Positions 9,408-21,278 of a stretch of DNA of 64,000 nucleotides are shown piece by piece. Both the position numbers and the translations under genes were made by a program. The first letter of the stretch is position 1. Every line of letters starts with the position of its first letter. This DNA comes from Isoetes taiwanensis (Eukaryota > Streptophyta > Lycopodiopsida > Isoetales > Isoetaceae): contig JAJEKV010000041.1 of NCBI GenBank assembly GCA_021234155.1, positions 760,121-824,120 of the forward strand, given 5' to 3'. Under the pieces are notes generated by a model, which made no database searches, was not told where the DNA came from, and saw only the letters and a list, made by a program, of their open reading frames with translations.

Positions 9408-11640
9408 CCCAGCCTGAACTAGATAATCTAGACCAGACATCTGCCTCGGTCAATCCCTTGGCAGTATTATCATCCTATTACCAAGTATGAGCCAAACAGG
9501 CATAGTATCCTTTTACCTACTATACTTTCCTTTTTCATTTGTTCTCAATTATTTTCTACTATATACCACTTTATAGGTATTGTGATCATGTCATAACAAT
9601 AGACCATTAATTTATGTTACTTGTTATGAACAATAGTTCCTTTATTCTCAACTGTTTATTATCAAGATATCATGTCTATGTATTTGGAACGTTATATTAA
9701 ACAGATACATGTTTTATTGTAAACATTTTCTTAAAAGGATATATACTTTTAAAGACAAAAGTTACTTTTGGTCCTTCTGGAAACTATTATGCACTGTAAA
9801 TACTATAAACCATACATTAGGCTCCATATTTTTAGGTATTCAGTTTTATAAACAGCATTTTAGATATAGCAAATTAGTACAATGTACTATTTTAGCATTT
9901 TTGAGGCCGAAAAAATTAGAAACTTGAATTGTAGTACATGATCCATTATATCTCAAAATGACTGTTTCCCACTGTTATATTACTAGTATTATAGCTGTTC
10001 CATATCTGGACATTCATTCATCAGATTATGAGATAATCAGGTAAAAGGATTAACCTGTTTCTCTTAAAGTCAAGTACGAGACTGTATTGCATATAATAAA
10101 AACAAAGAAAATAGATAGTAATCCATATGTTATGCTGTTTTATCAAAAAGATCCTAGCATTTATCCACTGGAAAAATCCTTGCAAACCGTTTTTGTAGAA
10201 GTACCAATCCGTTATTTATGCCACTGCCTTTTTGAAGTGTATGAACCCGTTTAGTCTTCTAAAACATCGATCATCCTCTAAGCCAAAACAAACATATAGA
10301 GCAAGGAGGAACAATGGGAAGAAAATCCCGTACCTGCAGCCAATCAATACCCTGTTAGCATGCAAATGGTATCAGGGCAAGGGCCAAAAGGTACATTGGG
10401 ATTTTCAGCTTTTCGCTGATCACCCATTGTGCCTCTTGCCCTTTAGGTCAGTTAAAACATTAAAGGAATGAAAGAAAGAGATGGTGAAATGAAAAAATAT
10501 ATAGTTACATCATCCTATGATAATATCTGTCAATCAACTGTATAATGTATTATCTTATACTTGGTGATCTCCAAGTTTTAGGCTGCAAGAATGCTAAGTT
10601 TACACGTTAAAGACCTTACTGTTATGTACCAGCATAGGTGGATTTTTAACATTATCATATCTTTATCAGTGAATAGACTAGCTATTAAATATCTGATCTA
10701 TAAACCGAAATAGTGCATGACTAAGAATAATGTAACCATTATACATATTCTGTAGCTCGTTGTTATTCAGTCTATAATATAACTAACAGGAAGAAAGATC
10801 ACTGGATAAGTCAGTCAGCATATTAATATATTACATGTCTTGTTAGCAACACCACTCAGCTAAAAATACGAATAGATTTAACCTGGTTGTTGTCTGGATC
10901 GTCCACATTATTTTGTGAGTCGTTTACACTTTGTGCAGCATATAGATCATCCTGACGCTTCTTGCCATATTGTCTAGCACCCTTTTGGTAACCTGATCTT
11001 TCATTTTTGTTGGAGTAAGGCCTTTTCTGTCCAAAACCACCCCTGATGTTACGAGAATCCATAGTATTCTTGTGGATATTACTGGATATCCGGCAGAATT
11101 CTAACTCTCTGTTTAGCGCCTCATTGTTAAGCCGCTCTTCATCTGAACTAGAGGTTTCTCCACCATCTGAGTCGTAGCCCATATTTTGGGGGCAGGATTT
11201 TTAGAGATATAAATGCGGATCCCAGACCTTACCTAACTTATTTGTGCGGGAAATGTAATCAGCCCTTGGTTCGAAGCAATATTAATAGCCATGGTCCCGA
11301 TACATCATTGTCATTATCTCTGGCAGTCAGATATTAAGGCCTTTACAACTATATTCTAAAGGATAATTAAAAAGCCTATTTCTTTATGTAATCTTAATTT
11401 TAGATTATTGTTCTTAGTATTTTTAATTTCATATAGCCTATATAGACTATGTTATGTCCTCCTTTATTAATTTAAACAAAAGAGTTCTAAGAATATGACC
11501 ATAGTTTAATGGACTTTTCCTTTTAGCATTTTAATTAAAGCTTATATGTGTACCAAATGTACACGAACCAATTAGATATTTCTATCCACTATGTTTATTA
11601 ACTGTGGTGAACTATTTAAACTTCACAGTAAGCTTTTAAA
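9408..11640 (-). repeat. Right (5') terminal direct repeat of the retroelement
   Basis: Second copy of 2605-4850. In element orientation this is the upstream repeat and should hold the promoter. I see no convincing TATA box at a fixed distance, only TATA-like runs such as CTATATAG near 11438-11450. Confidence 0.95.
10856..11182 (-). CDS. Repeat-encoded short ORF, right copy (108 aa), probable start exon
   Basis: Same ORF as 4069-4395, here in the upstream repeat where it would be near the 5' end of the element RNA. The ATG is at 11182. A CAG^GTTAAA donor cuts after 10883, leaving 100 codons in phase 0. Both the 9120-9209 exon and the RT frame (from 7079) begin at acceptors in the same phase, so this exon could supply the start codon for either. 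The N-terminal part is acidic; residues from about 45 to 80 are rich in G, K, R, Y and Q. Confidence 0.7.
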   Translation of the reverse strand: MGYDSDGGETSSSDEERLNNEALNRELEFCRISSNIHKNTMDSRNIRGGFGQKRPYSNKNERSGYQKGARQYGKKRQDDLYAAQSVNDSQNNVDDPDNNQVKSIRIFS

Positions 11641-11953
11641 AAAAAAAACTTCTTCAAGACCCTGAGAAAGGCCCCAGGCGACGCATGACGCGCCCCAGGG
11701 CCATGCCAAAATCTCGCAGGACCTCCAGGCGCGGGATCTATCGCACAATACAGATCGACCTCTTCTTCCTTGAATTTCCAATAAGCCCTAAAACGTCCTG
11801 CGTTTTTGTTTGCCCTAAAACAACCCTAAAACATTAATTTCGATCCTGCATTATGATTTTTTTGTTATCATTGCATTTTATCTGTCACAACTTTTAAGGA
11901 ATTTTTTTTCCCTTGTCTCACTGCACCTTGTAATCTATTTTTATTTTTACTTT
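11641..11953. other. Unassigned sequence with a GC-richer core
   Basis: Follows the right repeat. About 150 bp near 11655-11760 is rich in CpG and GGCC/CAGG words, unlike the surrounding AT-rich DNA. It could be the continuation of the retrotransposon hit by the nested insertion, but no LTR or ORF supports that. Confidence 0.3.
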
Positions 11954-12149
11954 CACTACTACAAAAATAGGTAGAAATGGCACAAATGTGGCATTTATGC
12001 TCTGCCTTTTTACGGAGCATAAACGTCACTTTTGTGCCATTTATGACGTTTTTGCTTCCCAAATGGCACAAAAGTGACGTTTATGCTCCGTAAAAAGGCG
12101 GAGCATAAATGTCACTTTTGTGCCATTTCTACCTATTTTTGTAGTAGTG
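11954..12149. mobile_element. CACTA-type palindromic MITE
   Basis: A 196-bp element beginning CACTACTACAAAAATAGGTA and ending in its complement, with TTT on both sides as a possible 3-bp target-site duplication, as in CACTA elements. The arms stay complementary for about 90 bp each, so the whole element can fold into one long hairpin. No coding capacity. Confidence 0.9.
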
Positions 12150-13117
12150 TTTTTTCTTGCACCATTATAGCCTACCCTTGTCGAAATATTGATTCAAACT
12201 TTGTTAAGGATCTCAGCTTAACTATTTACTCAAGTGGACTATGATATTTGAAGTTTGAATGTCAATAGTATTTACGAACCACTATTCACATTCGTATGGG
12301 CATCGATTCAAACACTGTTCACTATGGGATTGATAATTTGATAGTCACACACTCAGGAACCACCAACTAGGCTGGTGATCTCCGCCGATTATCCCATATT
12401 CAATTCACTATATAATTTCATCTATGTACATCGTTTCTATGTCATCAATTTCCATTGTTTCTCAGTGTACCATTTCCATATTTGGAGCTGGAGGTGGTTA
12501 ACTATTATTCGACCACATCTCCTCTTTCCAACCCTATACTTAACCCTATAATTATCTACATGTAAGACCTTATTTACGTGGTTCCATATTTACATAGTTC
12601 ATGAATCTTGAACTAGGTTTGAAATCTCATAAACGATCAACCTTGAATAACTTGAGATGATCTACTATCAAATTTTTCTCATGACACCTTATGCCAAGAC
12701 ATATTGTGCCTAACCCTTGTCAAATTATACCATATGTTTAGACCTTGTGCAAGTTAGGAAAAGTGTTAGTGCCATTAATTTTTTCTTTTAGTGCCTAGAC
12801 CATTTAGCAAGCTTACAACTATTTGTGTATTTTTCCATGTCAATATACTACTTGATGCATTAAATAAAGAGCATGCTAAAATATTATTTTGCTCCATAGA
12901 TTATTACCCTTAAGTAGTATTCAACATTTGGCATATCATGCCCAACTAAGTTAGCTACGTGTAAGTTGGGTCAGCTACATGCCGTTTGTTGAGGGCAGAT
13001 GCATGTTTTACATTTTCCAACTCAGGTCGGCCCTACTAAATCGACTCAAAGATCTTTCCCAATAGGTTGGGTTTGCTTCATGCAAGTTATTCAAGGCATA
13101 ATATCTGCAATGTTTAC
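12150..13117. other. No gene recognised
   Basis: AT-rich sequence with no convincing ORF or repeat. The next PP2C exon would be expected here on the minus strand, but I could not find its motif. Confidence 0.4.
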
Positions 13118-13630
13118 CATTGCGAATAATGCGGAGACCACAATCACCAAGACTACCCATATGGAAAATTCCTCGTCTTTCTAAAAGCGCCAAAATGCTG
13201 GGTTCACAAGCATAAACTATTGCTTCATACATTAGACACAAAAGTAACAACCTTGAAAATCCACTTCACATGTTTGTATATATACACCTTCAAAAAAAAC
13301 TTTTGCAGATTACTTATATGTTTATTGTCAACTAAATAGAAAGAAATGCAAATTTGATGAAAATAAAAATGAATGAATTTGGCAGCATCCAGAACTCACA
13401 CTATTGCAGCACCCTTAGAGTGTGTAGCTGCGTGGGTTTTCCCAAGTAGCAAACGCAAATCAGTTTCAGGCTGCAAAATTTCAAAGACCACCATACCAGA
13501 TCAATTTCTAGTTAAAGTGTAGACAAAAAGTGGAACTAGCTGCATCATACCTCCTTGTCTTGTAGAGCCTCTGCCAAATGCCCTATTATCTCTTTTGAGA
13601 ATAATGCTGGATCTACGCCCTCATGCCTAG
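13118..13630 (-). CDS. PP2C-family protein phosphatase (PPTC7-like), three exons (partial)
   Basis: Minus-strand exons 13551-13630, 13400-13470 and 13118-13197 join with canonical GT-AG sites and compatible phases. Together they read as a run typical of plant PPTC7-type PP2Cs: HEGVDPALFSKEIIGHL, then a LLLGKTHAATHSKGAA helix, then LERRGIFHMGSLGDCGLRII, where the G-D-C-G-L turn carries one of the metal-binding aspartates. These are Mn/Mg-dependent Ser/Thr phosphatases, often targeted to plastids or mitochondria. The first metal-binding exon (DGVGGW-type) and the C-terminal exons are not found nearby, so this is a gene with long introns or a fragment. All three exons are in frame without stops. 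Confidence 0.75.
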
Positions 13631-14469
13631 CTGTTATACAAGATTTAGAAGATTTAAACTAGAAGCAGCAGTAGTTGTGCCATCTCTAAATTGTCAAGAA
13701 AAGAGTTGAACTTTGAGTATCAAGACACCTCACATCTAAAATGCATAGCAAATAGTATTTCTTGCACGCTCACTTGCATTCCATGTATTTCTACCCTGTC
13801 TCTAGAGTTTCATTAAATACACGTGCATGTGTTTTTCCTTAAACCACACAGTCGTTCTTTTGAAGACCATAAAATTTATGCAATTATATGTTCCTGCATA
13901 CTCAATCTAATAAAGATAAAAATTGCTCAATTAAGATATTTAACGCGATTTCCAATTCCATATCAGCTTACAGAGATATTCTTACCTGGAAAATCTATCA
14001 GCAATGGCAAGAAACCCTCCATTATAATTACTTGTAATATATGCATCTTCTCCACCTTTCAAAACTTGTATAACAAACTCAACTACAGAATGACAATTCC
14101 AGAATTTAAAACTAAAGAAGTACCTTTTCTAGATGTGGGATAGCCATTGCATCCATAGCCAAAGACAATTGGGGTCTATTGAGATGAGATGAAATCTCAG
14201 ACCAAAGGCTTACTCAATTGACTGCAAAATTTGACATAGAGACTTGCCTGCGAGAATTATCAGCAATAAGATGTTTCTGGGTAAGCTCGCACCTGGATTT
14301 CACAGGTCCGGCAGATTCGTTCTCAATCTTTATGCTGGCAACATGAACCCAAGTGATCATCTACCAAGATGTTAAGCATAAAATTCAAGAACCCGACAGT
14401 TCTCGAAGAATGTTACTCCACCAGAACCACACAGCCGATTAGCCGGTTCAAACAGCGGCCCCCCAGCAA
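13631..14469. other. No gene recognised
   Basis: Upstream side of the PP2C exons, probably intronic if that gene is intact. No further exon could be supported. Confidence 0.35.
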
Positions 14470-14610
14470 TAGGGGTGACCTCCAATTTACTGCCAGCAGC
14501 AAGTTTGTAGCAGGTTTCTACATATTCTAAGGATATACTGGCATATATCTAGAATATGCCTAAAACCCACACAACCAAAGGATTGCCCCCTTAGGGGCAA
14601 CCCAAAAAAA
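14470..14610 (+). repeat. Dispersed repeat ending in GGGGCAACCC plus A-rich tail
   Basis: Ends TTAGGGGCAACCC followed by AAAAAAATAAAATA. The reverse complement is similar to 15722-15850, so the two copies face each other. The A-rich 3' tail suggests a retroposed short element. Confidence 0.55.
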
Positions 14611-15397
14611 TAAAATAATGGTGAGTATACATTTAAATCTTGGTTGGATAAATGGATGGTTGTTTGAGGGGGACTTTATCGACCATGAGGAAGGGGCAGA
14701 GTTAGGGTTCATAGGACAATTTTTGCAGTTAGGGTTTACCGATGCAGGTCACCGATCTCCGGACAGGTCACCAGGCAGATCACGCACAGATCATGGGGCA
14801 GAGTTTCGGATAGGAGTAGACAGGCTGCTGAAAGAATGGAGGGCTTCATTTCTAGAATAGAATAGAATAGAATAGTCTACTAAAAGAAGATCATAGTCTA
14901 CTAAAGAAGCCAAACAACTTAGAAACTCGGCAAATTATTTAACCATTATGCTGGCATTCACTTGTTTCGTGTAATATCTACATAATATGTTCAATTCATA
15001 ATTCAAAGAGCAAATCCTTAAATTTACTACTTTGTTTAGGATAAACAACATTTTCGCAGGAGCTGTAGATACTTCGTCGGAACTCGATTTTCTTCAAATT
15101 TGATGGCAAGTATCCACTCTGGTGCTTTTCAGCAGGAGGGACGATTTTTGCAGATGTCTTGGATGCCCTCGTCCAAGCCCAGCCCATATACTCATCATTC
15201 GTCATCTGCGCTTCATCTATGAATGCTGCTTCATACGGCTTGTTCATGTTTGCCCTTTCTATAGTACAAGCAAGATGAGTTGCAAAAGGTACTTCTCTTC
15301 GTTCTTGGCCTGTGTGAAGGTTGCGGTATACTCCTTCATTGTTGGCCTTTTCATAACCAAGCATGTGGTTTGGTAAATTCAATAGATATTACAAGCT
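14611..15397. other. No gene recognised; short AGAAT microsatellite
   Basis: About four AGAAT units occur near 14850-14875. ORFs on both strands near 15000-15380 overlap each other and match no family I know. Confidence 0.35.
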
Positions 15398-15720
15398 TCC
15401 TGAACAAGGTGCATCCTGGACTGCCACAGTCGTCGGATTCGTCGATCCTACGACCCAGATCGTATTTTGGGATCTCTGGGCACCTCTCGTTTCGCTTATA
15501 GTCATTTATCATTGGAGGCGCCTATGATTTTGAAATATGAAATACGTTTTTGCCTAAGGTTTTGAGGGAATATCGAACCTCTATATGGCTTTGCCTAAGA
15601 TTTTAGAATATGAAATACGGGAGTTCGAACCTCTATCAAAATAAGTCAACGTCCTAATAAGACTATTTAACCAATGTACCCAGTGAGCTAATGTGATTAT
15701 TTTTTATCTTGAATCTATGG
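15398..15720 (-). repeat. tRNA-related SINE-like repeat, single truncated copy
   Basis: On the minus strand it starts with an A-box-like TTAGCTCACTGGGTAC and has a B-box-like AGGTTCGAACTCC about 55 bases downstream, the spacing of a tRNA-derived Pol III promoter. It then runs through the body shared with 21279-22500. The 3' tail present in the other copies is missing here. Confidence 0.7.
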
Positions 15721-15721
15721 T

Positions 15722-15850
15722 TTTTTTTTTTTTGGGTTGCCCCTAGGGGGGCAAACCCTTGTTTATGTGGGCTTTTGGCATATCTTAGGTATATTCTTGA
15801 ATATCCCTTGCTAAAAACCTCCTATTTCCTGTAAACTGGCGGTCAGCTTC
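15722..15850 (-). repeat. Second copy of the GGGGCAACCC/A-tail repeat
   Basis: Plus strand begins with a T-run and GGGTTGCCCCTAGGGGGGCA; it is the inverted partner of 14470-14610. Confidence 0.55.
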
Positions 15851-16345
15851 GACGTCTGATTTCTTGAAGCGAACCGGGTAACTGGCAAGGCTCCATGGTC
15901 GCATAATGCTTCTTCCTGGAATCTTGTATTTGATTGTACATTCGACGATGCAAGCAAAGCAGAATGTGTTTTAGGTTTAGATATACGTCGGAAGGCAGCA
16001 AAGTCAGATAATGAACTCCTTCATGCCGGCTTGGGCAGCCATAATCGGAAAGGTAATGAGAAAACGAGCATTTCATTGCCGATTTCCGAGAGTTTATCAT
16101 CTTTGAGCATAAAATGGCACTTGAAGCGACTCGGAGGTGAAATTCAAGGCATAACAGAAAGTTATGGAAGCCCTCAGCAGAAAGAGGTCATGCTTCCGGT
16201 TTCTAACATAATTGGCCATTCCAATTAAATTTGGACATAAATTTGGATGGCCAAGGGATGGAGACGAAGTCAGAGGTCTGTATAGCTTCAAATGTTAATT
16301 AAATAGGTCTTATAGACAGCCGGTTTACGAAAGGACTATTTGCAG

Positions 16346-16837
16346 AGGACTAGGACTGGGCTATTTGTCAATGTACTTTGCAGGGAAGCTTGAATTTTTT
16401 GACCATAGAGGTCGAGTTGGAAAGCTTATTATTGTTACGACTCCACTTCTGTTAGCAACTCTAGTTGGTGTTTCACGTGTTGATGACTATTGGCATCACT
16501 GGCAAGATGTTTTTGCTGGTGCAATTTTGGGTTAGTTCATGGTAAATGTGGCTCTTCGCGTCTGAATTTTGTGGCTAATCTACTTCCTTCCCCATGCAGG
16601 CCTCATTGTCTCGTATATTTGCTACAGGCAGCATTTTCCCAGTCTTTATGATGACCGATGTCAGCATCCAATTTCTCTCATCCCTTAGAAATGTTTGAGC
16701 TGCTTTTGCTGAAATACATTAATTTTCTTGTAGGCAGATGCGCCTGTGGGAGTTTCCAGATCAAGTGGTGTTTGAGCCATTGGAAGGGGGTTCAGAAAAG
16801 ATTCTGTCTTTTAAAAATGGAAAGCCTCAGTTGATAG
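16346..16837 (+). CDS. Lipid phosphate phosphatase (PAP2 family), C-terminal exons (partial)
   Basis: Exon 16346-16530 reads [20 protein letters not shown] through [20 protein letters not shown]. That holds the third PAP2 phosphatase motif (S-R-x5-H-x3-D, with the His nucleophile region), two hydrophobic helices and the plant LPP signature. Exon 16600-16659 continues in phase ([19 protein letters not shown]), matching the last membrane segment. A third candidate exon, 16734-16837, has good splice sites but an uncertain frame. These enzymes remove phosphate from phosphatidic acid and related lipids in membranes. The exons carrying the KxxxxxxRP and PSGH motifs are not found upstream, where repeats are inserted, so the locus is a fragment or has a very long intron. 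Confidence 0.8.
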
Positions 16838-17188
16838 GTGAGTGCTCCATGATTTTTATCTATACCTACACAGACAGATGAACACTTAACCAGATAAAAC
16901 ACGCCAGTGCTCCGACGTAAGGTGCTAGAAATAGTCTGATAGACATTTACCTTCATCTTTTTCCCTTAAATGCAACGCAGTCAATTTTACCTTGGTATCT
17001 GCCCTGTCTCTATTCGGAGAAATCTTGCTGTTTTTGGCACAGTGATGCACACATAATTGAAATCTTGAAACATTTGTCTCAAATCCTTGGAGCATTAGTA
17101 TTGGCCCTTTCTTTGTTGACGTAGCATGTCTATATAGGATACACAAGTTGAGCAGTGTCTGCATTTGATTATTCAAATCTAAATGAGT

Positions 17189-17283
17189 ATATTCTACAGA
17201 TGAGATGCCACTTTCAAATGATGGATGCACTATCTGGACTACAAAGCTGTATGGTGTGCTGGGAGGAATTACCCTTTTAGCAG
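17189..17283 (+). CDS. Possible further 3' exon of the LPP locus
   Basis: Bounded by TATTCTACAG and a GTAAGTTC donor, open in one frame, ending in a hydrophobic run (LYGVLGGITLLAG). No family match; it may belong to the LPP transcript or be spurious. Confidence 0.25.
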
Positions 17284-20200
17284 GTAAGTTCATCTTTATT
17301 GTATCTACCATTAGATTCAGCATTCTGCTTATGCTCTACGCGTGGATCTCAGAAGCCGTAGTCCATGAAACTTTTTGTTTGTAGTTCTTGACCCCTGAGA
17401 CGGATTACTTTCATGCTAGAGATGCTTTTATTTCTCTCTTCTTCATGCATATATCTAATCGCAATACTATATCTGCAGTTGAGCCAGCTTGTTGTGATCC
17501 AGCATGATATCTCATTGTTCAATTTTTGCCAACTGCTATTTCCAACAGCTATTGCTTGGTAGGTAGTATGAAGAAGCTTGGAACATGACAATTTATTTGT
17601 ATCTTCTTTAATTAGAGGTGAACAAAATACATCTATCCCAAGGTTGCAATTTTGAGATTTGCCTTATTTCTGTCTCAAGATTCCAAATTTAGCAAAAGAT
17701 TCCATGAGAAGCAGTGCCTTTTTTTCAACTTCTTTTGAATTTGCCGAAGTTTTAAACTCCAACTTTCCACTTTATTTTGTTTAGAATTTGCAGCCTTAGT
17801 TGTAAGTATTAGGTCCTCGGAGCAGGCTTCTGCACATTAAAGATTTTTTCTTAAGAGTTTCATCATTTGACCAATTATTTTATTTCTGCAATTGCAACAC
17901 TAAGTTGTTCTGTTAATTCTTCTATGTTATCTCCTTTTAATTATAGACTTCTAGTCAGATCAGGGATTTCATCCTCGAGATTATGAATTTGATTCACAGC
18001 TCAAAAAGCTCTACTTGCAAAGCAGAGAGATTTCTTGTGAGATGAAATTCTAGCTTTTTGAGTGCTTCTTCCAAACTGGAGGTCTGCTCTTCTTTCAAAT
18101 TTATCTTTTCTTGTTTTAACTAAATCTTGTTTTCTGGTTGTTCATGTCTGGTATTTTTGTTTATAATCTATCATGGAAGTGTTGTATTTACCAGTACTTT
18201 TATTTATTTTCATCTGTTATGGGTGGCGATTTTCTAGTTAAGCCCAAACCTGGTCAATACATAGACTACTTGTTATGGGTGGTGGTTTTCTAGCTAAGCC
18301 TAAACCTGGACATGTAAATAGTAAATATAGTCGTAGACTACTGCTCATGCTAAAGAAAGAGCATGCTCATGCCTATGCAAAAGCAGAATCATTGTACATT
18401 ATTCCAAACTTGTTGCACAAGTTCTTTCTAGATATGGAGTTTATGTAGACCACATATTCTGACAATTGTGGCTTGCTATCTGTTGGAAGCTCATTTTGCC
18501 TCTTTCCAATATGATATGGCTGCACAAAAATTTATAGAGATCTTCTGGCATGAATATTATGGCACGTGGTTATTAGATTCGCCTGATATTATCAACGTGA
18601 ACGTTGATATGGAAAGCCATTTACGGAAATTCTTTACAGGGGAGGTTTAGAGTGCTTGTAACGGGCTTCCAGCAATCAGATGTAGTGCCTTGATATTCTA
18701 CCTATTGTGCAATCAAAGAATATTTCCCTATATTGCCATTTTGTTTACAGTTAGTATCATAGTTTATATTATCATCAACTCGTCTGAGCATCTCTTTATA
18801 AGCTAGATCTTGAGTACAAGTTATGACACTTAATGCAATGGCTGGTACAATTACTTTTGAGGCATCGAAATTACCTTAAAAGAAGAATTAAATCGTGATA
18901 TATTTCAAATTTATGACATAGATAGACCCACGAACTATAAATCACGCTGCTTGTCATTGATTGAATGTGTGTCTGGAAGCAATTCCAAGTGCAATTTTTG
19001 TCATTCCCATATGTATTTGATCATTCTTATATTTCATATGTTGAACAGTGATGATATGAATGATATTTCATCTGCATCCAAGTTATGATATTATTAATAT
19101 ATATGGGTATCTATTCACTCAGAAAAATGACTCAAGATGTGAATCTAGTCTTGTAGCGCCATTTCCTTGGACTCCATGAAGGTAACTTACAAAAGGAATA
19201 ACTCCAGATGACTTAAGACGTGAATCTAATTTTGTAGCACTAATTTCTTGGACTTCATACAGATAACGGCTTTAGAACGATTTCAAATTTTCGCTTGTTT
19301 GCAATATCACATTCAAGTATAATATGAATCTTAATTAGTTGTTTTCTTATTCGCATTCTGCCTTTTCAAGCCGCACAACATTGTTTTGCATGCTCAGTAT
19401 ATTTATGAAGCTTTATAATTTATGCCCAGTTCTTGAGAAAATGGCAGATCCTATCTCCCATGAATCAGAATGAGAAGTTTGCAAAGTATCAGTTCATGTT
19501 GAGAATGTTCAGTCAGATGACATTGTCATCTCCTCGCTTTTAGTTAACCTTTCTAGCCAAGTCTTTTCTGTAGCGGTAAAAAAATTTGTTGTATTTATGT
19601 TCCAGGAAGGCAACGTTGTTGTTACATGGCAGCAACAATCACTAATAGGTTTGTATATAATCTAAAGGTAATATCTGATGCTATTGCTGGTCTGACATGT
19701 TTATTTTAGTGGCCTTATGGCTCTCATCATAGTTTGGCTTATGCCAATTATGGTGGTAAAAACAATGGCGTTCACCATGGTTCAAATCCATGGGTTACTA
19801 AACTCCAAATACAAGTATAATACAAGGTATATGTATAGGTTGATCCCAACCTTAAAAAGGGGGGTGGGCCAAGATATTCCAAAATTCGAGGGCCTATAAT
19901 ATAAGATGAACATTTACACTAGATAAGCATTTACAATATAGGTTTCATGTATGCAATAGTTGTATCTTTGCCTTGAAAGACATACATTATACAGGCATCA
20001 AACACTACCCATATAGAATGTAAAAAAAACGTTTAGCCAATGGGAATAATTCTTACAAATATTAAAACATCAAACGAGAAGCAAAACTGCATATAGTCGT
20101 CGAGAAATCTTGGTGGCAATTTGTTCTTAAGACATTCATAGGCAATCCATGTTGGAGAATTAATTTGTAATAGTACAATAACTTGCCATAAAATACACAA

Positions 20201-21278
20201 GATCATTATTAAGCACATATTTGACAAGACTATAAGATTTTATTGTGGACTTGTATAATAGACTAGAGATCTATACATCTCGGTATTGGAAATGACAAAC
20301 TTAAGCAAAAAATACTTTTTAGTCCATAAGCAATATTTCGAAATCTCAACAACTTCATATGGATGAGGTTGAATAATAAAATTTTGGCTATAAGAGTTTT
20401 TACAAATACAAGCTTCATAACCATAAGTTTGCCAAATAATCTCCGGAGTAAGATTTCGTCAATGGTTCGGCAAGAAAAGGGGGACGGGGTTGAAGTGAAA
20501 AAATATTTGTGTATCTAATCAATGGCTTCAGAATAGAATTTCTTGACGTCTGTTGCATAGCATGGCGACCGGCGAGGTCACGCTTGTCTTCTGCTGGTAG
20601 GCATCGTGGCAAGCCCTTTTTCTCTTCCCGCTGGATTGAAGTAAGCGGAGTTGTTGTTCGGGCTGTGAAGTTTGTTATGCCTATGAAATTTTGCTGCGAC
20701 CTTTCATGCGGACTGCAGAAGCACAATCCGGCCTACTTAATTGCACAGTCCAGCCTACTTAGTTGCACAATCGCTGCTTGCTTACCTGCCCTGAAGAAGC
20801 TTGATTTACCGCTTTTGCATTGATCCTGCCTAAATTCAAGCATCCAAGCATTTATCCCGCATGAATTCAAGTACATGTTGAGCCAATTTGCTTGCTTGGG
20901 AGGTTTCGAAGAGGTGCTGCAGAGGTGCTGGAGAGGTTCAGAGCAGAAGAGGGTACGGAGAGGTTCAGAAGCTAATGAACGCCTCTGATTGCCAAATATT
21001 TTTTGTCCATTGCAATGGTTTGCTCCCCTGTATTTGCCATTGCTTTACGTATTTTTATATATATATAATATACATACGTAGGGGAGCGTTCAAGTATACG
21101 GGGGTGTGAGGTGTATATTTGTGGACCCTAGATCTGGCTGTGTAAGTTCCTGGGGATCTGCTTACCCTGCTGCAATAAAAAATGGAATTATATATGTTTG
21201 TTATGATCGAACAAACAAAAAACATGAAAACATAGGACCACCGGAGGGCAACCCCTCGTGCACAGCACCTTGTTTTCT
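17284..21278. other. Long gene-free stretch with small tandem duplications
   Basis: No convincing exon. Two local duplications are visible: about 36 bp (GTTATGGGTGG...) at 18217-18252 and 18271-18306, and about 59 bp at 19128-19186 and 19208-19266. A 60-codon ORF at 18468-18650 has no recognisable domain. Confidence 0.4.

Larger units (their letters stand above)
2605..11640 (-). mobile_element. Penelope-like retroelement with 2.2-kb terminal direct repeats
   Basis: A 9.04-kb unit bounded by two near-identical direct repeats (2605-4850 and 9408-11640). All coding is on the minus strand. The order 5' to 3' is: right repeat with a short ORF, a 29-residue exon (9120-9209), a 474-residue ORF split by a MITE, a 690-residue RT ORF, and the left repeat with a second copy of the short ORF. 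The repeats lack TG...CA ends and there is no visible PBS, integrase, protease or RNase H, so this is not an ordinary LTR retrotransposon. The RT resembles Penelope-like and related RTs (IPMG box, YMDD). No GIY-YIG endonuclease motif is seen in any ORF. Repeats with coding sequence and spliced ORFs are known for Penelope-like elements. Family placement is inference. Both ends abut A/T runs, so a target-site duplication cannot be read. High repeat identity and an open RT suggest a recent insertion. Confidence 0.75.

Noticed and set aside
18468-18650. 60-codon ORF (MACYLLEAHFASFQYD start)
   Set aside because: Looks protein-like in part but has no recognisable domain, partner exon or splice sites; not called as a gene.
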